Source of the DNA: Chryseobacterium gleum
GTDB taxonomy: Bacteria; Bacteroidota; Bacteroidia; Flavobacteriales; BACL11
Assembly (NCBI GenBank): GCA_945865535.1
Contig: CAMBDW010000008.1
Coordinates: 1 to 64,000 of the forward strand
DNA length: 64,000 bases
Reading direction: 5' to 3'
The number at the start of each line of letters is the position of its first letter. Position 1 is the stretch's first letter. Of the stretch, positions 8,156-16,275 are shown piece after piece. A program made the translations under genes and the position numbers. The notes under the pieces are model-generated. The model saw only the letters and a program-made list of their open reading frames with translations, did not search any database and was not told the DNA's origin.

Positions 8156-8209
8156 CTAAGACTTAACAGTTCTCTAAAAAAGTTCGAACTATTTAGCGAG
8201 AGGCCCACT
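8132..8209 (-). repeat. Dispersed 3'-end repeat, copy 4
   Basis: The core at 8170-8209 reads, on the minus strand, AGTGGGCCTCTCGCT, then AAATAGTTCGAACT and TTTTTAGAGAAC. The extension to about 8132 contains TTAGTTTGTAATTTTGCTGG, shared with copy 1, and GACTTTTT, shared with copy 3. It follows the tRNA-Val terminator in the tRNA's orientation. Confidence 0.85.
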
Positions 8210-8215
8210 AAAAAT

Positions 8216-8320
<105 letters not shown>

Positions 8321-8381
8321 TGAAATTGGGATTGCAAATATATACCATTTCTAATTATAGACAAGTTTTTAATAAACTTAA

Positions 8382-9590
8382 TCAAACGACTTCAGCAACC
8401 ACAAAAGTACTTCCTCCAACAAAGATTAGGTCTTCAAGTTGTGCTTGTTTTTTTGCTCTAGCAAGTGCTGTTTTTACACTAGAGTAGGAATCGCCTTTAA
8501 TCTCTTTTTTACTAGCAATTTCTTTTAAGATATTCTCATCTAGTCCTCTTAGAATATTTGGTTTGCAGAAATAATATTTGGCATCCTTTGGTAGCAGATT
8601 CAGTATTGTATCTAAATCCTTATCATTAACAGCTCCAAAAACTATATGTAGGTTTTTATGTGGGGTTTGTTTTAGTTGATTAAAAACTACTTTTATTCCA
8701 TCTTCATTATGACCCGTATCACAAATTATTAGAGGGTTTTGGCCCAATATCTGCCACCTTCCTAATAGTCCTGTATTTTTAATAGTATTTAGTAATCCGT
8801 CTTTTATATTATCTTCATTTATATTCCAACCCTGTTTTTGGATTTCTGAAATTGCCGTGACAACTGTATCTATATTTTCTTTTTGATAATTTCCTTTTAA
8901 ATCAGCTATGAAGTTGTGAGCAGTGGCGTATTTCAAAGGAGCCTTTTTTTCATTAGCAATATTTTCAAAAATGGGTTTAATTTCCTCTTGATTTCTGCCA
9001 ATAATAATTGGAGTATTTGATTTGATTATTCCTGCTTTTTCTTTGGCTATTTTTTGAATAGTGTCCCCTAGTAAATTGGTATGATCAAGCCCAATATTTG
9101 TTATTATTGATAATTCAGGATTGATAATATTGGTACTGTCTAATCGACCGCCTAAGCCGGTTTCAATTATAGCAATATCTACTTTTTGATAGGCAAAATA
9201 GTGAAAAGCCAAAGCAACTGTAAATTCAAAAAAGGAAAGATCTATCTTTTCAAAAGCAGTTTTATTTTTTGAAACAAATTGTATTACTTCTGATTTGGCA
9301 ATCATCTTGCCACTTATCTTTATTCTTTCTCTAAAATCTTTTAAATGAGGGGAGGTGTATAAGCCAACTTTGTAGCCTGCTTCTTGAAATATGGATGCCA
9401 ACATATGGGAAACCGATCCTTTTCCATTAGTTCCAGCAATATGAATACTTTTAAATTTCTTGTGAGGATTTTCTAGCGTTTTTGAAGCTGCAACTATGTT
9501 ACCAATATCCGCTTTATAAGCCACCACCCCATCTCTTTGATACATTGGTAAACGACTAAATAAATAATCGAGGGTTTGCTGATATGTCAT
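8382..9590 (-). CDS. folC: Bifunctional folylpolyglutamate / dihydrofolate synthase
   Basis: 402 residues, a Mur-ligase-type enzyme of the cytosol that adds glutamate to dihydropteroate and reduced folates using ATP. The P-loop is GTNGKGSVSHM at about 53-63. YTSPHLKDFRERIKI follows, and GLGGRLDSTN and ITNIGLDH supply Mg/ATP-site residues. The C-terminal Rossmann-like domain contains ICDTGHNEDG. Length is normal for the family. It is last in the exbB-exbD-tonB-folC run and overlaps tonB by one base. Confidence 0.93.
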   Translation of the reverse strand: MTYQQTLDYLFSRLPMYQRDGVVAYKADIGNIVAASKTLENPHKKFKSIHIAGTNGKGSVSHMLASIFQEAGYKVGLYTSPHLKDFRERIKISGKMIAKSEVIQFVSKNKTAFEKIDLSFFEFTVALAFHYFAYQKVDIAIIETGLGGRLDSTNIINPELSIITNIGLDHTNLLGDTIQKIAKEKAGIIKSNTPIIIGRNQEEIKPIFENIANEKKAPLKYATAHNFIADLKGNYQKENIDTVVTAISEIQKQGWNINEDNIKDGLLNTIKNTGLLGRWQILGQNPLIICDTGHNEDGIKVVFNQLKQTPHKNLHIVFGAVNDKDLDTILNLLPKDAKYYFCKPNILRGLDENILKEIASKKEIKGDSYSSVKTALARAKKQAQLEDLIFVGGSTFVVAEVV

Positions 9591-10297
9591 TAATTTAACC
9601 TGAAATCGTAAATAATTTTTCCTTGCTGATTTTCAGGAGCGCTGGGTTTAGGTTCAAACTTGGTTTTTAATGCTGCTTTTTTTGCTCTTTCTAAAAGATC
9701 TTTGTTGAGTGTTGTTGACCCTTGTATACCAGGATTTGCATAAATCACATTTCCTAACCTATCAACAGTAATAATTACCACTACTTTACCCTCTGCTTGA
9801 TTGCCTTGTGGTTTCGGTTTTTCAATTGCTTCTCGATCTCCTAATTGATAATCACCACTACCATTTCCCTTACCACTACCATTTCCATTATTTCCTTCTC
9901 CATCTCCTTCTCCGTCACTTTTTCCACTACCCTTTCCATCGCCTTTCCCCCCACTTCCTTTAGGAGTATAAATTGCTTTTTTATTTACCTCTGGTTTTTT
10001 TTCTTCAATTGGTTTTTCATTATTGATAATTTTCTCTGTTTTCTTTGCAGTAGGAGCTTCAATTTCAGATTGAGTTAAAATTTCTTCAGTGCTTTTAATT
10101 TGATCTTCTACTTCTTCTACTTCAGGATTTATATTTCCTTGCCCTTCATTGCCAAAATCAATTGCAATTCCTTCTTCTGGAGGTGGAGGGACTTGGTAGG
10201 TGAGCCCCATAAAAAGAAAGGCAACTAAAAGTAAAGCATGAAACAAAATGGTTCCAATAATGCCCTTTCTTTTGTTTTTCTTCTCTAAAGAAGTCAT
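9590..10297 (-). CDS. tonB: TonB-type energy transducer
   Basis: 235 residues. One N-terminal membrane helix (about 14-32) is followed by VPPPPEEG, an acidic linker, and an unusually Gly/Ser/Asp/Asn-rich segment at about 112-150 made of GKGDGKGSG-like units. The C-terminal TonB domain (about 165-235) includes KVVVIITVDRLGNV and KAALKTKFEPKPSAP. It should carry proton-motive-force energy from ExbB/ExbD to outer-membrane receptors. Start and stop nearly touch exbD and folC, so translation is probably coupled. A TolA-like role is an alternative. Confidence 0.85.
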   Translation of the reverse strand: MTSLEKKNKRKGIIGTILFHALLLVAFLFMGLTYQVPPPPEEGIAIDFGNEGQGNINPEVEEVEDQIKSTEEILTQSEIEAPTAKKTEKIINNEKPIEEKKPEVNKKAIYTPKGSGGKGDGKGSGKSDGEGDGEGNNGNGSGKGNGSGDYQLGDREAIEKPKPQGNQAEGKVVVIITVDRLGNVIYANPGIQGSTTLNKDLLERAKKAALKTKFEPKPSAPENQQGKIIYDFRLN

Positions 10298-10298
10298 T

Positions 10299-10691
10299 TT
10301 AGTTAGGTTTTGTGGCTAATACAATTTTGTATTTATTGCGGTAGGCAATATCCATTACTTTCACTACGTGTTCAATAGCTACTGATTTATCAGTATGTAA
10401 AATAATAGCAGGTTCTTGCTCATTACTAATGAGTAATTTTAACTCTTGTTCAATTGCGCTTTCTGCTATAGGTTTCTCATTAATGTAAAATTCAATATCT
10501 TTCGTAATGGAGATAGAAATAGTTTGCTTTTCAAGAGTTTTTGCTTTACTACTTGGTAATAATAATTTTAAAGCATTTGGGCTTACTAGTGTAGAGGTAA
10601 GCATAAAAAAGATGAGTAATAAAAAAACAATATCCGTCATTGAGGACATGTTAAAATTTGGGCTTACTTTATTTCTGCTTCTTAATGCCAT
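10299..10691 (-). CDS. exbD: Biopolymer transport protein ExbD
   Basis: 130 residues, a normal ExbD/TolR length. The N-terminal NFNMSSMTDIVFLLLIFFML contains the membrane helix with the conserved aspartate (D20) that lies in the proton path. A periplasmic ExbD domain follows (IILHTDKSVAIEHVVKVMD). It forms the inner-membrane motor with the adjacent ExbB; its start overlaps the exbB stop by one base. Confidence 0.92.
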   Translation of the reverse strand: MALRSRNKVSPNFNMSSMTDIVFLLLIFFMLTSTLVSPNALKLLLPSSKAKTLEKQTISISITKDIEFYINEKPIAESAIEQELKLLISNEQEPAIILHTDKSVAIEHVVKVMDIAYRNKYKIVLATKPN

Positions 10692-11395
10692 TATTTGGTA
10701 TGATGTAATAGATCTAAAAAATCCGTTGTTTTAGCTTCTAGCATAAATATTACTTTATCAACTTTTGATACTAAATAGTTGTAGGCAATAAAAGCTATAA
10801 TCCCAACTACTAAACCGGCCACTGTTGTTACCATTGCCGTGTAAATACCTTGAGATAACATTGCAACATCAATATTCCCTCCTGCGCTTGCCATTTCATG
10901 AAAAGCGACAATCATTCCAATTACAGTTCCTAAGAATCCAAGCATAGGAGCAGCACCTGATATTGTAGCTAAATTGGCTAGGTTGTTTTCCATTTTAAAC
11001 ACTTCTAACTTTCCTTGATTTTCAATAGCTGCAGAAATATCAGTCATTGGTTTATCAATTCTATTAACTCCTTTTTCAATCATTCTTGCTATTGGGCTAT
11101 CTGTATTTCTACATAAGGTTTTTGCCGCTTCAATATCTTTTGATTCTATAAAATTTTGTATGCTTTTAAGAAAACCTGAATCCTCTTTACTTGCTTTAGA
11201 AATAGCAATATAACGTTCAATTAGGATGTAGACAGCAAAAATTGAAAGGATGCCTATAGCTCCCATCACTAAGTTGCCTCCAACACCCCCTGAAGTGATT
11301 AACTCAATAATAGATAATGTTTTTTCAGTAGTTTCTTCATTAACTGTTTTTACAAGCTCTAGGCTATCTTTAACTATCGTGTCTTTTTCTTCCAT
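10691..11395 (-). CDS. exbB: MotA/TolQ/ExbB proton channel family protein
   Basis: 234 residues with three membrane segments (about 35-58, 140-165, 180-205). The channel signature GAAPMLGFLGTVIGMIVAFH is near 147-166, and the last helix contains AMVTTVAGLVVGIIAF. It forms the stator/proton channel for ExbD and TonB directly downstream. It lies 42 bp after nhaD on the same strand and could be read from that promoter. Confidence 0.92.
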   Translation of the reverse strand: MEEKDTIVKDSLELVKTVNEETTEKTLSIIELITSGGVGGNLVMGAIGILSIFAVYILIERYIAISKASKEDSGFLKSIQNFIESKDIEAAKTLCRNTDSPIARMIEKGVNRIDKPMTDISAAIENQGKLEVFKMENNLANLATISGAAPMLGFLGTVIGMIVAFHEMASAGGNIDVAMLSQGIYTAMVTTVAGLVVGIIAFIAYNYLVSKVDKVIFMLEAKTTDFLDLLHHTK

Positions 11396-11437
11396 TTTAA
11401 TTTGTTTGTTGTTTTTATTAAACGTTATGTTTTATTT

Positions 11438-12739
11438 TTATTGCATAAGTATATAAGTAACAGCACCTGCTAGGTAGCCCATAATAGCTAAAAAAGTAAT
11501 GTTTTTTAAATACCAAATAAAGTCAATTTTTAGTATTCCCATTACCGCAACCCCAGCAGCAGAACCAATAATCAAAATGGAACCACCTGTACCTGCACAA
11601 TAGGCTAAGAATTCCCAGAATATACCATCAACAGCATATAAGCCAGTTTCTGCAATTGGATACATTCCTATTGCTCCAGCAACTAAAGGCACATTATCAA
11701 CTATGGAAGAAAGGAAACCAATAAATATATTAATTATATAAGTGCCTTCAGCAGTTTGCCCATTAAAGCTTGTGTTTAAGTATTGTGCAACAGTTTTTAA
11801 TTGACCTGCTGATTCTAAAGAAGCAACTGCTAATAAAATTCCTAAAAAGAAAAAGATGGTAGGAACATCCACTTTCTTTAAAACACCAATTACTGAAAGA
11901 GCTGATTTTTGTTCATGATTCTTACTTCTGTGAATGATTTCTGTTGTTAACCATAGAATTGCTAATGAAATAAGCATCCCAATATAAGGAGGTAGATGAG
12001 TAACTGTTTTAAAAATTGGCACAAAAAGTAGTCCAAAAACCCCTAGATAGAAAACTAGATTTTTTTGAAAATGAGTGCTTGGGTTTTTTTCATGTTCTTT
12101 TAGTATCGGATTTTCCGATCTTGCTACATTTCCTTTTAATCTAAAAGAAAGATATATAAGAGGAGCTAATATACATACTAATGATGGTATGAACAAATTT
12201 GTAATAAGATTGATTGCTGTAATTTGACCTCCAATCCAAAGCATAATGGTTGTAACATCTCCGATAGGAGACCAGGCTCCACCTGCATTTGCAGCTAAAA
12301 TTATCATACCAGCAAACATCCATAAATCTTCTTTTTCTTTTATGAGTTTTGTGATTAAAGCTGTCATTACAATTGCAGTTGTTAAGTTGTCCAAAGCAGA
12401 AGATAAAAAGAAAGTAATTAAACTCAAAATCCACATTAAAGCAACTTTTTTATTGATTGTAATTCTATCGGTGATAATAGAAAATCCTTGATGTGCATCT
12501 ATAAGTTCTACTATGGTCATTGCGCCTAAAAGGAAAAACAAAATTTCAGCAATACCTTTAAAATGATGAGATAAATGCTCATTCAAAATGTGAGAGTCAA
12601 CTCCTGAAAAAGCGTAAAGTGCCCACCCAACTCCACCAATAAGTAGTGCTGTTGCTGCTTTATCTACTTTAATTTTATGTTCAAGGGCAATGGCTAAATA
12701 TCCCAGCACGAATACGATAATCATTAATGTTTCAATCAT
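11438..12739 (-). CDS. nhaD: NhaD family Na+/H+ antiporter
   Basis: 433 residues with about 11 to 13 membrane helices. The N-terminus has LAIALEHKIKVDKAA, and internal motifs include FFLSSALDNLTTAIVMTALI, ANAGGAWSPIGDVTTIMLW and SSIVDNVPLVAGAIGMY. The paired DN..T and D...NVP motifs are typical of the ion-transporter family containing NhaD. It exports Na+ in exchange for protons across the inner membrane. It lies between mscS and exbB on the same strand; together with an MscS channel this suggests an ion and osmotic theme. Confidence 0.9.
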   Translation of the reverse strand: MIETLMIIVFVLGYLAIALEHKIKVDKAATALLIGGVGWALYAFSGVDSHILNEHLSHHFKGIAEILFFLLGAMTIVELIDAHQGFSIITDRITINKKVALMWILSLITFFLSSALDNLTTAIVMTALITKLIKEKEDLWMFAGMIILAANAGGAWSPIGDVTTIMLWIGGQITAINLITNLFIPSLVCILAPLIYLSFRLKGNVARSENPILKEHEKNPSTHFQKNLVFYLGVFGLLFVPIFKTVTHLPPYIGMLISLAILWLTTEIIHRSKNHEQKSALSVIGVLKKVDVPTIFFFLGILLAVASLESAGQLKTVAQYLNTSFNGQTAEGTYIINIFIGFLSSIVDNVPLVAGAIGMYPIAETGLYAVDGIFWEFLAYCAGTGGSILIIGSAAGVAVMGILKIDFIWYLKNITFLAIMGYLAGAVTYILMQ

Positions 12740-12762
12740 AATTTAAACGAGTTAACTATTTT

Positions 12763-13860
12763 TTATTTTTGTAAATATACTGTTGTAGATGGGAAGGCAA
12801 AATTAGAATTATGCTTTTTAATAATTTCCATAATCTTATAATTTATTTCTTCTTTCACATCTATTAGATCTTCCCATTCTGGGCTATTCACAAAATACAA
12901 TACCATAATATCTAATGAACTGGATCCAAATTCTTGAAACCGAACTTCAGTTTCATCATTTGTTTTTTCATGCAGATCAATCACCTGTTGAATATCGGCA
13001 ACAATTGCTTTTATTTGATCGATAGATGTTTCATAAGTTAAACCGACATTGAATTTCACTCTCCTAACTGGTCGCAAGCCTAGGTTGTCTAATTCTGCAT
13101 CAATCATTTTTTTATTAGGAATAGATACCAAACTTTTGTCAAAAGTTCTTATTCGAGTACTTCTTAGTCCTACTTTTTCTACTGTTCCTGTAATTAAGCC
13201 CACTGTAACGATATCGCCAACGGTAAAAGGTTGGTCAAAAAATATAGTGAAAGAACCTAAAAGATTTTCCAAACTTTCTTTGGATGCCATTGCTAGTGCA
13301 AGACCTCCAATTCCAAGCCCTGTCACTAGTGCAGCAATATTGACATTCAAGACACTTCCCATAATGACGAAAATTCCAAAAATACAAATCAATATTTTGC
13401 CAATCTTAATAACAAATGGGATGAACTGATCATCCATTTTATTTTCGGTTAATTCTGCTTTTTTGCGTAAAATCAATCCTACAAAATCAATCATTTTTAC
13501 TAAAATCCAAAAAATAGAGTATATAAATAGTAAGGAAAATCCTTTACTAATTAGCATTTTGAGACCTATTTCATTTTCACTTACCAGATTCCATTGCGCA
13601 GGATATTCAATGAGAGAACTTGCTAAATAAATAATAAATAGCATGATAAAAAACCCAATAGGTTTTGTTAAAAGCTCATCAAAATTTTCCACTTTTATTT
13701 CTGTATCTTTTTTACTTACAAGTTTAAAAAGTAGGCGGCTTAAGTATTTTGAAATAAGTTTCTTGAAAATCAGGCTCAATAAAACTGCGCCAATAAACAA
13801 AGCGTAATCCTGCATAGTGTTGCCCAAAAATTCTTGTAACAAAAAGCGCTCCATAATCAT
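12763..13860 (-). CDS. MscS-type mechanosensitive ion channel
   Basis: 365 residues. Four or five N-terminal membrane segments lead into the pore helix, with VTGLGIGGLALAMASKESL near 184-202. The MscS beta domain follows (GSFTIFFDQPFTVGDIV, RTFDKSLVSIPNKKM), then a C-terminal alpha/beta domain ending in VYLQK. It should open under membrane tension and release solutes during hypo-osmotic shock. It sits 4 bp after the dehydrogenase gene and 23 bp before nhaD. Confidence 0.9.
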   Translation of the reverse strand: MIMERFLLQEFLGNTMQDYALFIGAVLLSLIFKKLISKYLSRLLFKLVSKKDTEIKVENFDELLTKPIGFFIMLFIIYLASSLIEYPAQWNLVSENEIGLKMLISKGFSLLFIYSIFWILVKMIDFVGLILRKKAELTENKMDDQFIPFVIKIGKILICIFGIFVIMGSVLNVNIAALVTGLGIGGLALAMASKESLENLLGSFTIFFDQPFTVGDIVTVGLITGTVEKVGLRSTRIRTFDKSLVSIPNKKMIDAELDNLGLRPVRRVKFNVGLTYETSIDQIKAIVADIQQVIDLHEKTNDETEVRFQEFGSSSLDIMVLYFVNSPEWEDLIDVKEEINYKIMEIIKKHNSNFAFPSTTVYLQK

Positions 13861-13864
13861 TAAT

Positions 13865-15091
13865 TTAGACTAACTGCTTTAAAGCAATTTCAAAAGCAGT
13901 TTTAGATATGTTTGTTTTAGCATTACTCTTTTTAAAGGTTTTTAAAAGTGCTTCTTTTATTGTTTCTGAGACTGCATTAAAAGTAGCGAGATCATTTATT
14001 TCACAATTATCTTGCATAAAATAGGAAAACGCTCTAGCCATTCCGCAATTTGCAATAAAATCAGGCAGTACACTTACTCTTTCATCAGCACTTTTTGAGA
14101 TAGGTCCGAAAAAGATTTCTTTATCGGCAAAAGGAACATTTGCTCCGCAGGCAATAACTTCTAGGCCATTAGCAATCATTTGATCTAATTGATTTTGAGA
14201 TAATAATCTTGATGCAGCAGCTGGAACAAAAATTGCCGCTCCAACACTCCATATTCTTTCATTTGCTTTATCAAAGGAAAGCATATTATCTGATTCTAAA
14301 AAGTTGGATGACCTGTTTTCTAGAAGTGCTTTCACCTGTTCAAAAGTATAGCCATCTGTATTAATTAGACCGCCTCCAATATCAATAATGCCGACAATAA
14401 TTGCTCCTGCTTGTGCCAAATAATAAGCAGCAGCTCCTGCAACATTTCCCCATCCCTGAATAATTACTTTTTTCCCTTTTACTTCCCCTCCATAAATGTT
14501 GTAATAATGCAAGATTGATTCAGCAACTCCATAGCCAGTTATTAAATCTCCTACTGAATATTTCTTTGATGAATTTGGAGTAAGTTTTTTATTTTCAACA
14601 ATCAAAGGCACTCCTTTGGATAACTGATGGATAATATTCATTGTCCCTTTTTCATCTTTTTTATAATGACCTCTCACTACTCCTTCCAATGGAAATAATA
14701 TTCCATTTTTTTGACAAAGAGGGATTACTTCATGCACTTCATCTACATTCATATCTCCTCCTGTACCGTAATAAGATTTAAGAAGTGGTTTTGTAGCAGC
14801 AAACCATCTTTTTAATACTTCTATTTTTCTCGGGTCTTTTGGATTAAAATTGATGCCTGATTTTCCACCACCAATAGGAGGTCCAGAAACTGTAAACTTA
14901 ACTTCCATTGTTTTAGCTAGTGCTAAAACTTCATCTTTTGTAATGCCCATTCTCATTCTTGTTCCTCCTGCACTAGAGCCTCCTCTTAAAGAATTTATAA
15001 TCAACCACCCTTCCGCCTCAGTTTCCGTATCTTTCCATTCAAAAACTATTTCTGGTCTTTTAGCTTCAAATTTCTTTAACAATTCCTCCAT
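13865..15091 (-). CDS. Glu/Leu/Phe/Val dehydrogenase family protein
   Basis: 408 residues. The dimerisation domain has GGSSAGGTRM and the catalytic lysine loop PPIGGGKSGINF (about residues 76-87); GTGGDMNVDEVHEVIPL follows. A Rossmann domain for NAD(P) begins near residue 190 with VIIQGWGNVAGAAAYYLAQAG, and ANCGMARAF occurs late. The enzyme oxidatively deaminates an amino acid; the family covers glutamate and branched-chain substrates and I cannot choose between them. It is first gene of a minus-strand run with a TACATTTG box upstream. Confidence 0.82.
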   Translation of the reverse strand: MEELLKKFEAKRPEIVFEWKDTETEAEGWLIINSLRGGSSAGGTRMRMGITKDEVLALAKTMEVKFTVSGPPIGGGKSGINFNPKDPRKIEVLKRWFAATKPLLKSYYGTGGDMNVDEVHEVIPLCQKNGILFPLEGVVRGHYKKDEKGTMNIIHQLSKGVPLIVENKKLTPNSSKKYSVGDLITGYGVAESILHYYNIYGGEVKGKKVIIQGWGNVAGAAAYYLAQAGAIIVGIIDIGGGLINTDGYTFEQVKALLENRSSNFLESDNMLSFDKANERIWSVGAAIFVPAAASRLLSQNQLDQMIANGLEVIACGANVPFADKEIFFGPISKSADERVSVLPDFIANCGMARAFSYFMQDNCEINDLATFNAVSETIKEALLKTFKKSNAKTNISKTAFEIALKQLV

Positions 15092-15115
15092 CTCTTTTTT
15101 GCTCTTTAATTATCG

Positions 15116-15123
15116 CAAATGTA
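15116..15123 (-). promoter_or_regulatory. -7 box of the dehydrogenase-led operon
   Basis: The minus strand reads TACATTTG, 24 nt before the ATG at 15091. It is the only clear box found at the head of the seven-gene run to folC. Confidence 0.6.
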
Positions 15124-15166
15124 TTCATTGCCGCTAAGATATTGGATAGTTAAAAGTTATATTTTA

Positions 15167-16216
15167 TTACATTGGATTGTTAACTTCTCCTCCACAATTG
15201 TCTTTTTTAGCACCAGTTACAGATTGTAGGCAATTTACTTCATTTCTTAATCTTAAAACTCCCAAAAATGCAAAAATTAAAGCTTCTTTAAAATTGATAA
15301 TTTTAAGATTTGGAATACAGATTTTTGATTTAGAATAAAAGGATATTCTACTCATTAAATAAGTATTAAAAACTCCTCCTCCCGTAAACAGGGCAGAGTT
15401 ATCATTTAAAAATACACCAATTTGAATTGCTATATGTTCGCAAAAAGTGTTTAAAAGATCTTCTGGTTTGTAGTTTTTTAAAAACAATGGATGTATAAAT
15501 TTTTCAACCCATTCTCGGCCTAAAGACTTAGGATGTTTTTGTTTGTAAAAGGATAAACTATTCAATTTTTCTAAAAGTTCGGGTATAAGCTTTCCTTTTT
15601 TAGCAATATCACCATTTATATCAAATTCAAGATCTATTTGTTTGCTGATTTCATTCATTACAATATTGACTGGACAAATATCAAAAGCGGTAATTTCCAC
15701 CTTTTGTTTTATTGAGATATTTGCAAAACCTCCTAAATTGACACAATATTTATAATCTGGAAATAAATGCAAATCCCCAATAGGAACTAGTGGAGCGCCT
15801 TGGCCATTTAATGAGATGTCCAAGCTTCTAAAATTATTAATTGTTTTGATTTTTGTGACATTTGCAATTGTTTTTCCATCTCCGATTTGTAATGTGTAAT
15901 TGTTTTCTGGTTGATGAAAAATAGTGTGCCCATGAGAGGCAATAAAATCCACTTTTTCATTTGCTAAAAAAGTAGTAATCGTTGTTGCTAAAAACTCACC
16001 ATATTCGATATCAGTTTCTGATATGATGGTTTTGCTTTTTGTATGCAGATTTGCTAATTTTTTTTGCCAGTTATCAGTGTATTTTTGAGTTTCTGATTTT
16101 TCAATTATGAATTCCCATTTCGTATTTTTGGCAAAGGTGCAAATTGCTAAATCAACTCCATCTAAAGAAGTTCCTGACATCACTCCTAAAACACGGTATT
16201 TTACGTTCCTATTCAT
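15167..16216 (-). CDS. anmK: Anhydro-N-acetylmuramic acid kinase
   Basis: 349 residues, close to family length. The N-terminal ATP/phosphate motif is VMSGTSLDGVDLAI (about 12-25), followed by ASHGHTIFHQP, GDLHLFPDYKYCVNLGGFANI and ALFTGGGVFNTYL. AnmK phosphorylates anhydro-MurNAc from recycled peptidoglycan to MurNAc-6-phosphate in the cytosol. It is divergent from acyl-CoA dehydrogenase, with -7 boxes only 12 bp apart. The ATG lies 7 nt from its box. Confidence 0.93.
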   Translation of the reverse strand: MNRNVKYRVLGVMSGTSLDGVDLAICTFAKNTKWEFIIEKSETQKYTDNWQKKLANLHTKSKTIISETDIEYGEFLATTITTFLANEKVDFIASHGHTIFHQPENNYTLQIGDGKTIANVTKIKTINNFRSLDISLNGQGAPLVPIGDLHLFPDYKYCVNLGGFANISIKQKVEITAFDICPVNIVMNEISKQIDLEFDINGDIAKKGKLIPELLEKLNSLSFYKQKHPKSLGREWVEKFIHPLFLKNYKPEDLLNTFCEHIAIQIGVFLNDNSALFTGGGVFNTYLMSRISFYSKSKICIPNLKIINFKEALIFAFLGVLRLRNEVNCLQSVTGAKKDNCGGEVNNPM

Positions 16217-16223
16217 TAGATTC

Positions 16224-16231
16224 CAAAGATA
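16224..16231 (-). promoter_or_regulatory. -7 box of anmK
   Basis: The minus strand reads TATCTTTG; seven bases separate it from the anmK ATG. It is back-to-back with the acyl-CoA dehydrogenase box at 16244-16251. Confidence 0.6.
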
Positions 16232-16243
16232 GTTTAAAAAGTG

Positions 16244-16251
16244 TATTTTTG
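16244..16251 (+). promoter_or_regulatory. -7 box of the acyl-CoA dehydrogenase gene
   Basis: TATTTTTG, 24 nt before the ATG at 16276. It supports the later start, because an upstream in-frame ATG at 16144 would lie before the promoter and inside anmK. Confidence 0.6.
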
Positions 16252-16275
16252 CCTGTTTTTTTTAAAAAGCAAATA

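Noticed and set aside
172-8209. The four repeats as a CRISPR array or as tRNA fragments
   Set aside because: They are kilobases apart in both orientations with genes between, so not a CRISPR. The GTTCGAAC string recalls a tRNA T arm, but no acceptor or T stem can be paired consistently, and the palindrome explains it.
9845-10078. Plus-strand open frame opposite tonB
   Set aside because: It mirrors the Gly/Ser/Asp-rich linker of tonB, giving Ser/Thr/Ile runs with no promoter; an antisense shadow.
13049-13429. 126-codon plus-strand frame opposite mscS
   Set aside because: Composition is that of the complement of membrane-helix codons, with no promoter box or recognisable motif.
16144-16275. 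Longer acyl-CoA dehydrogenase start at 16144
   Set aside because: That extension lies inside divergent anmK and upstream of the promoter box; the conserved family start is at 16276.
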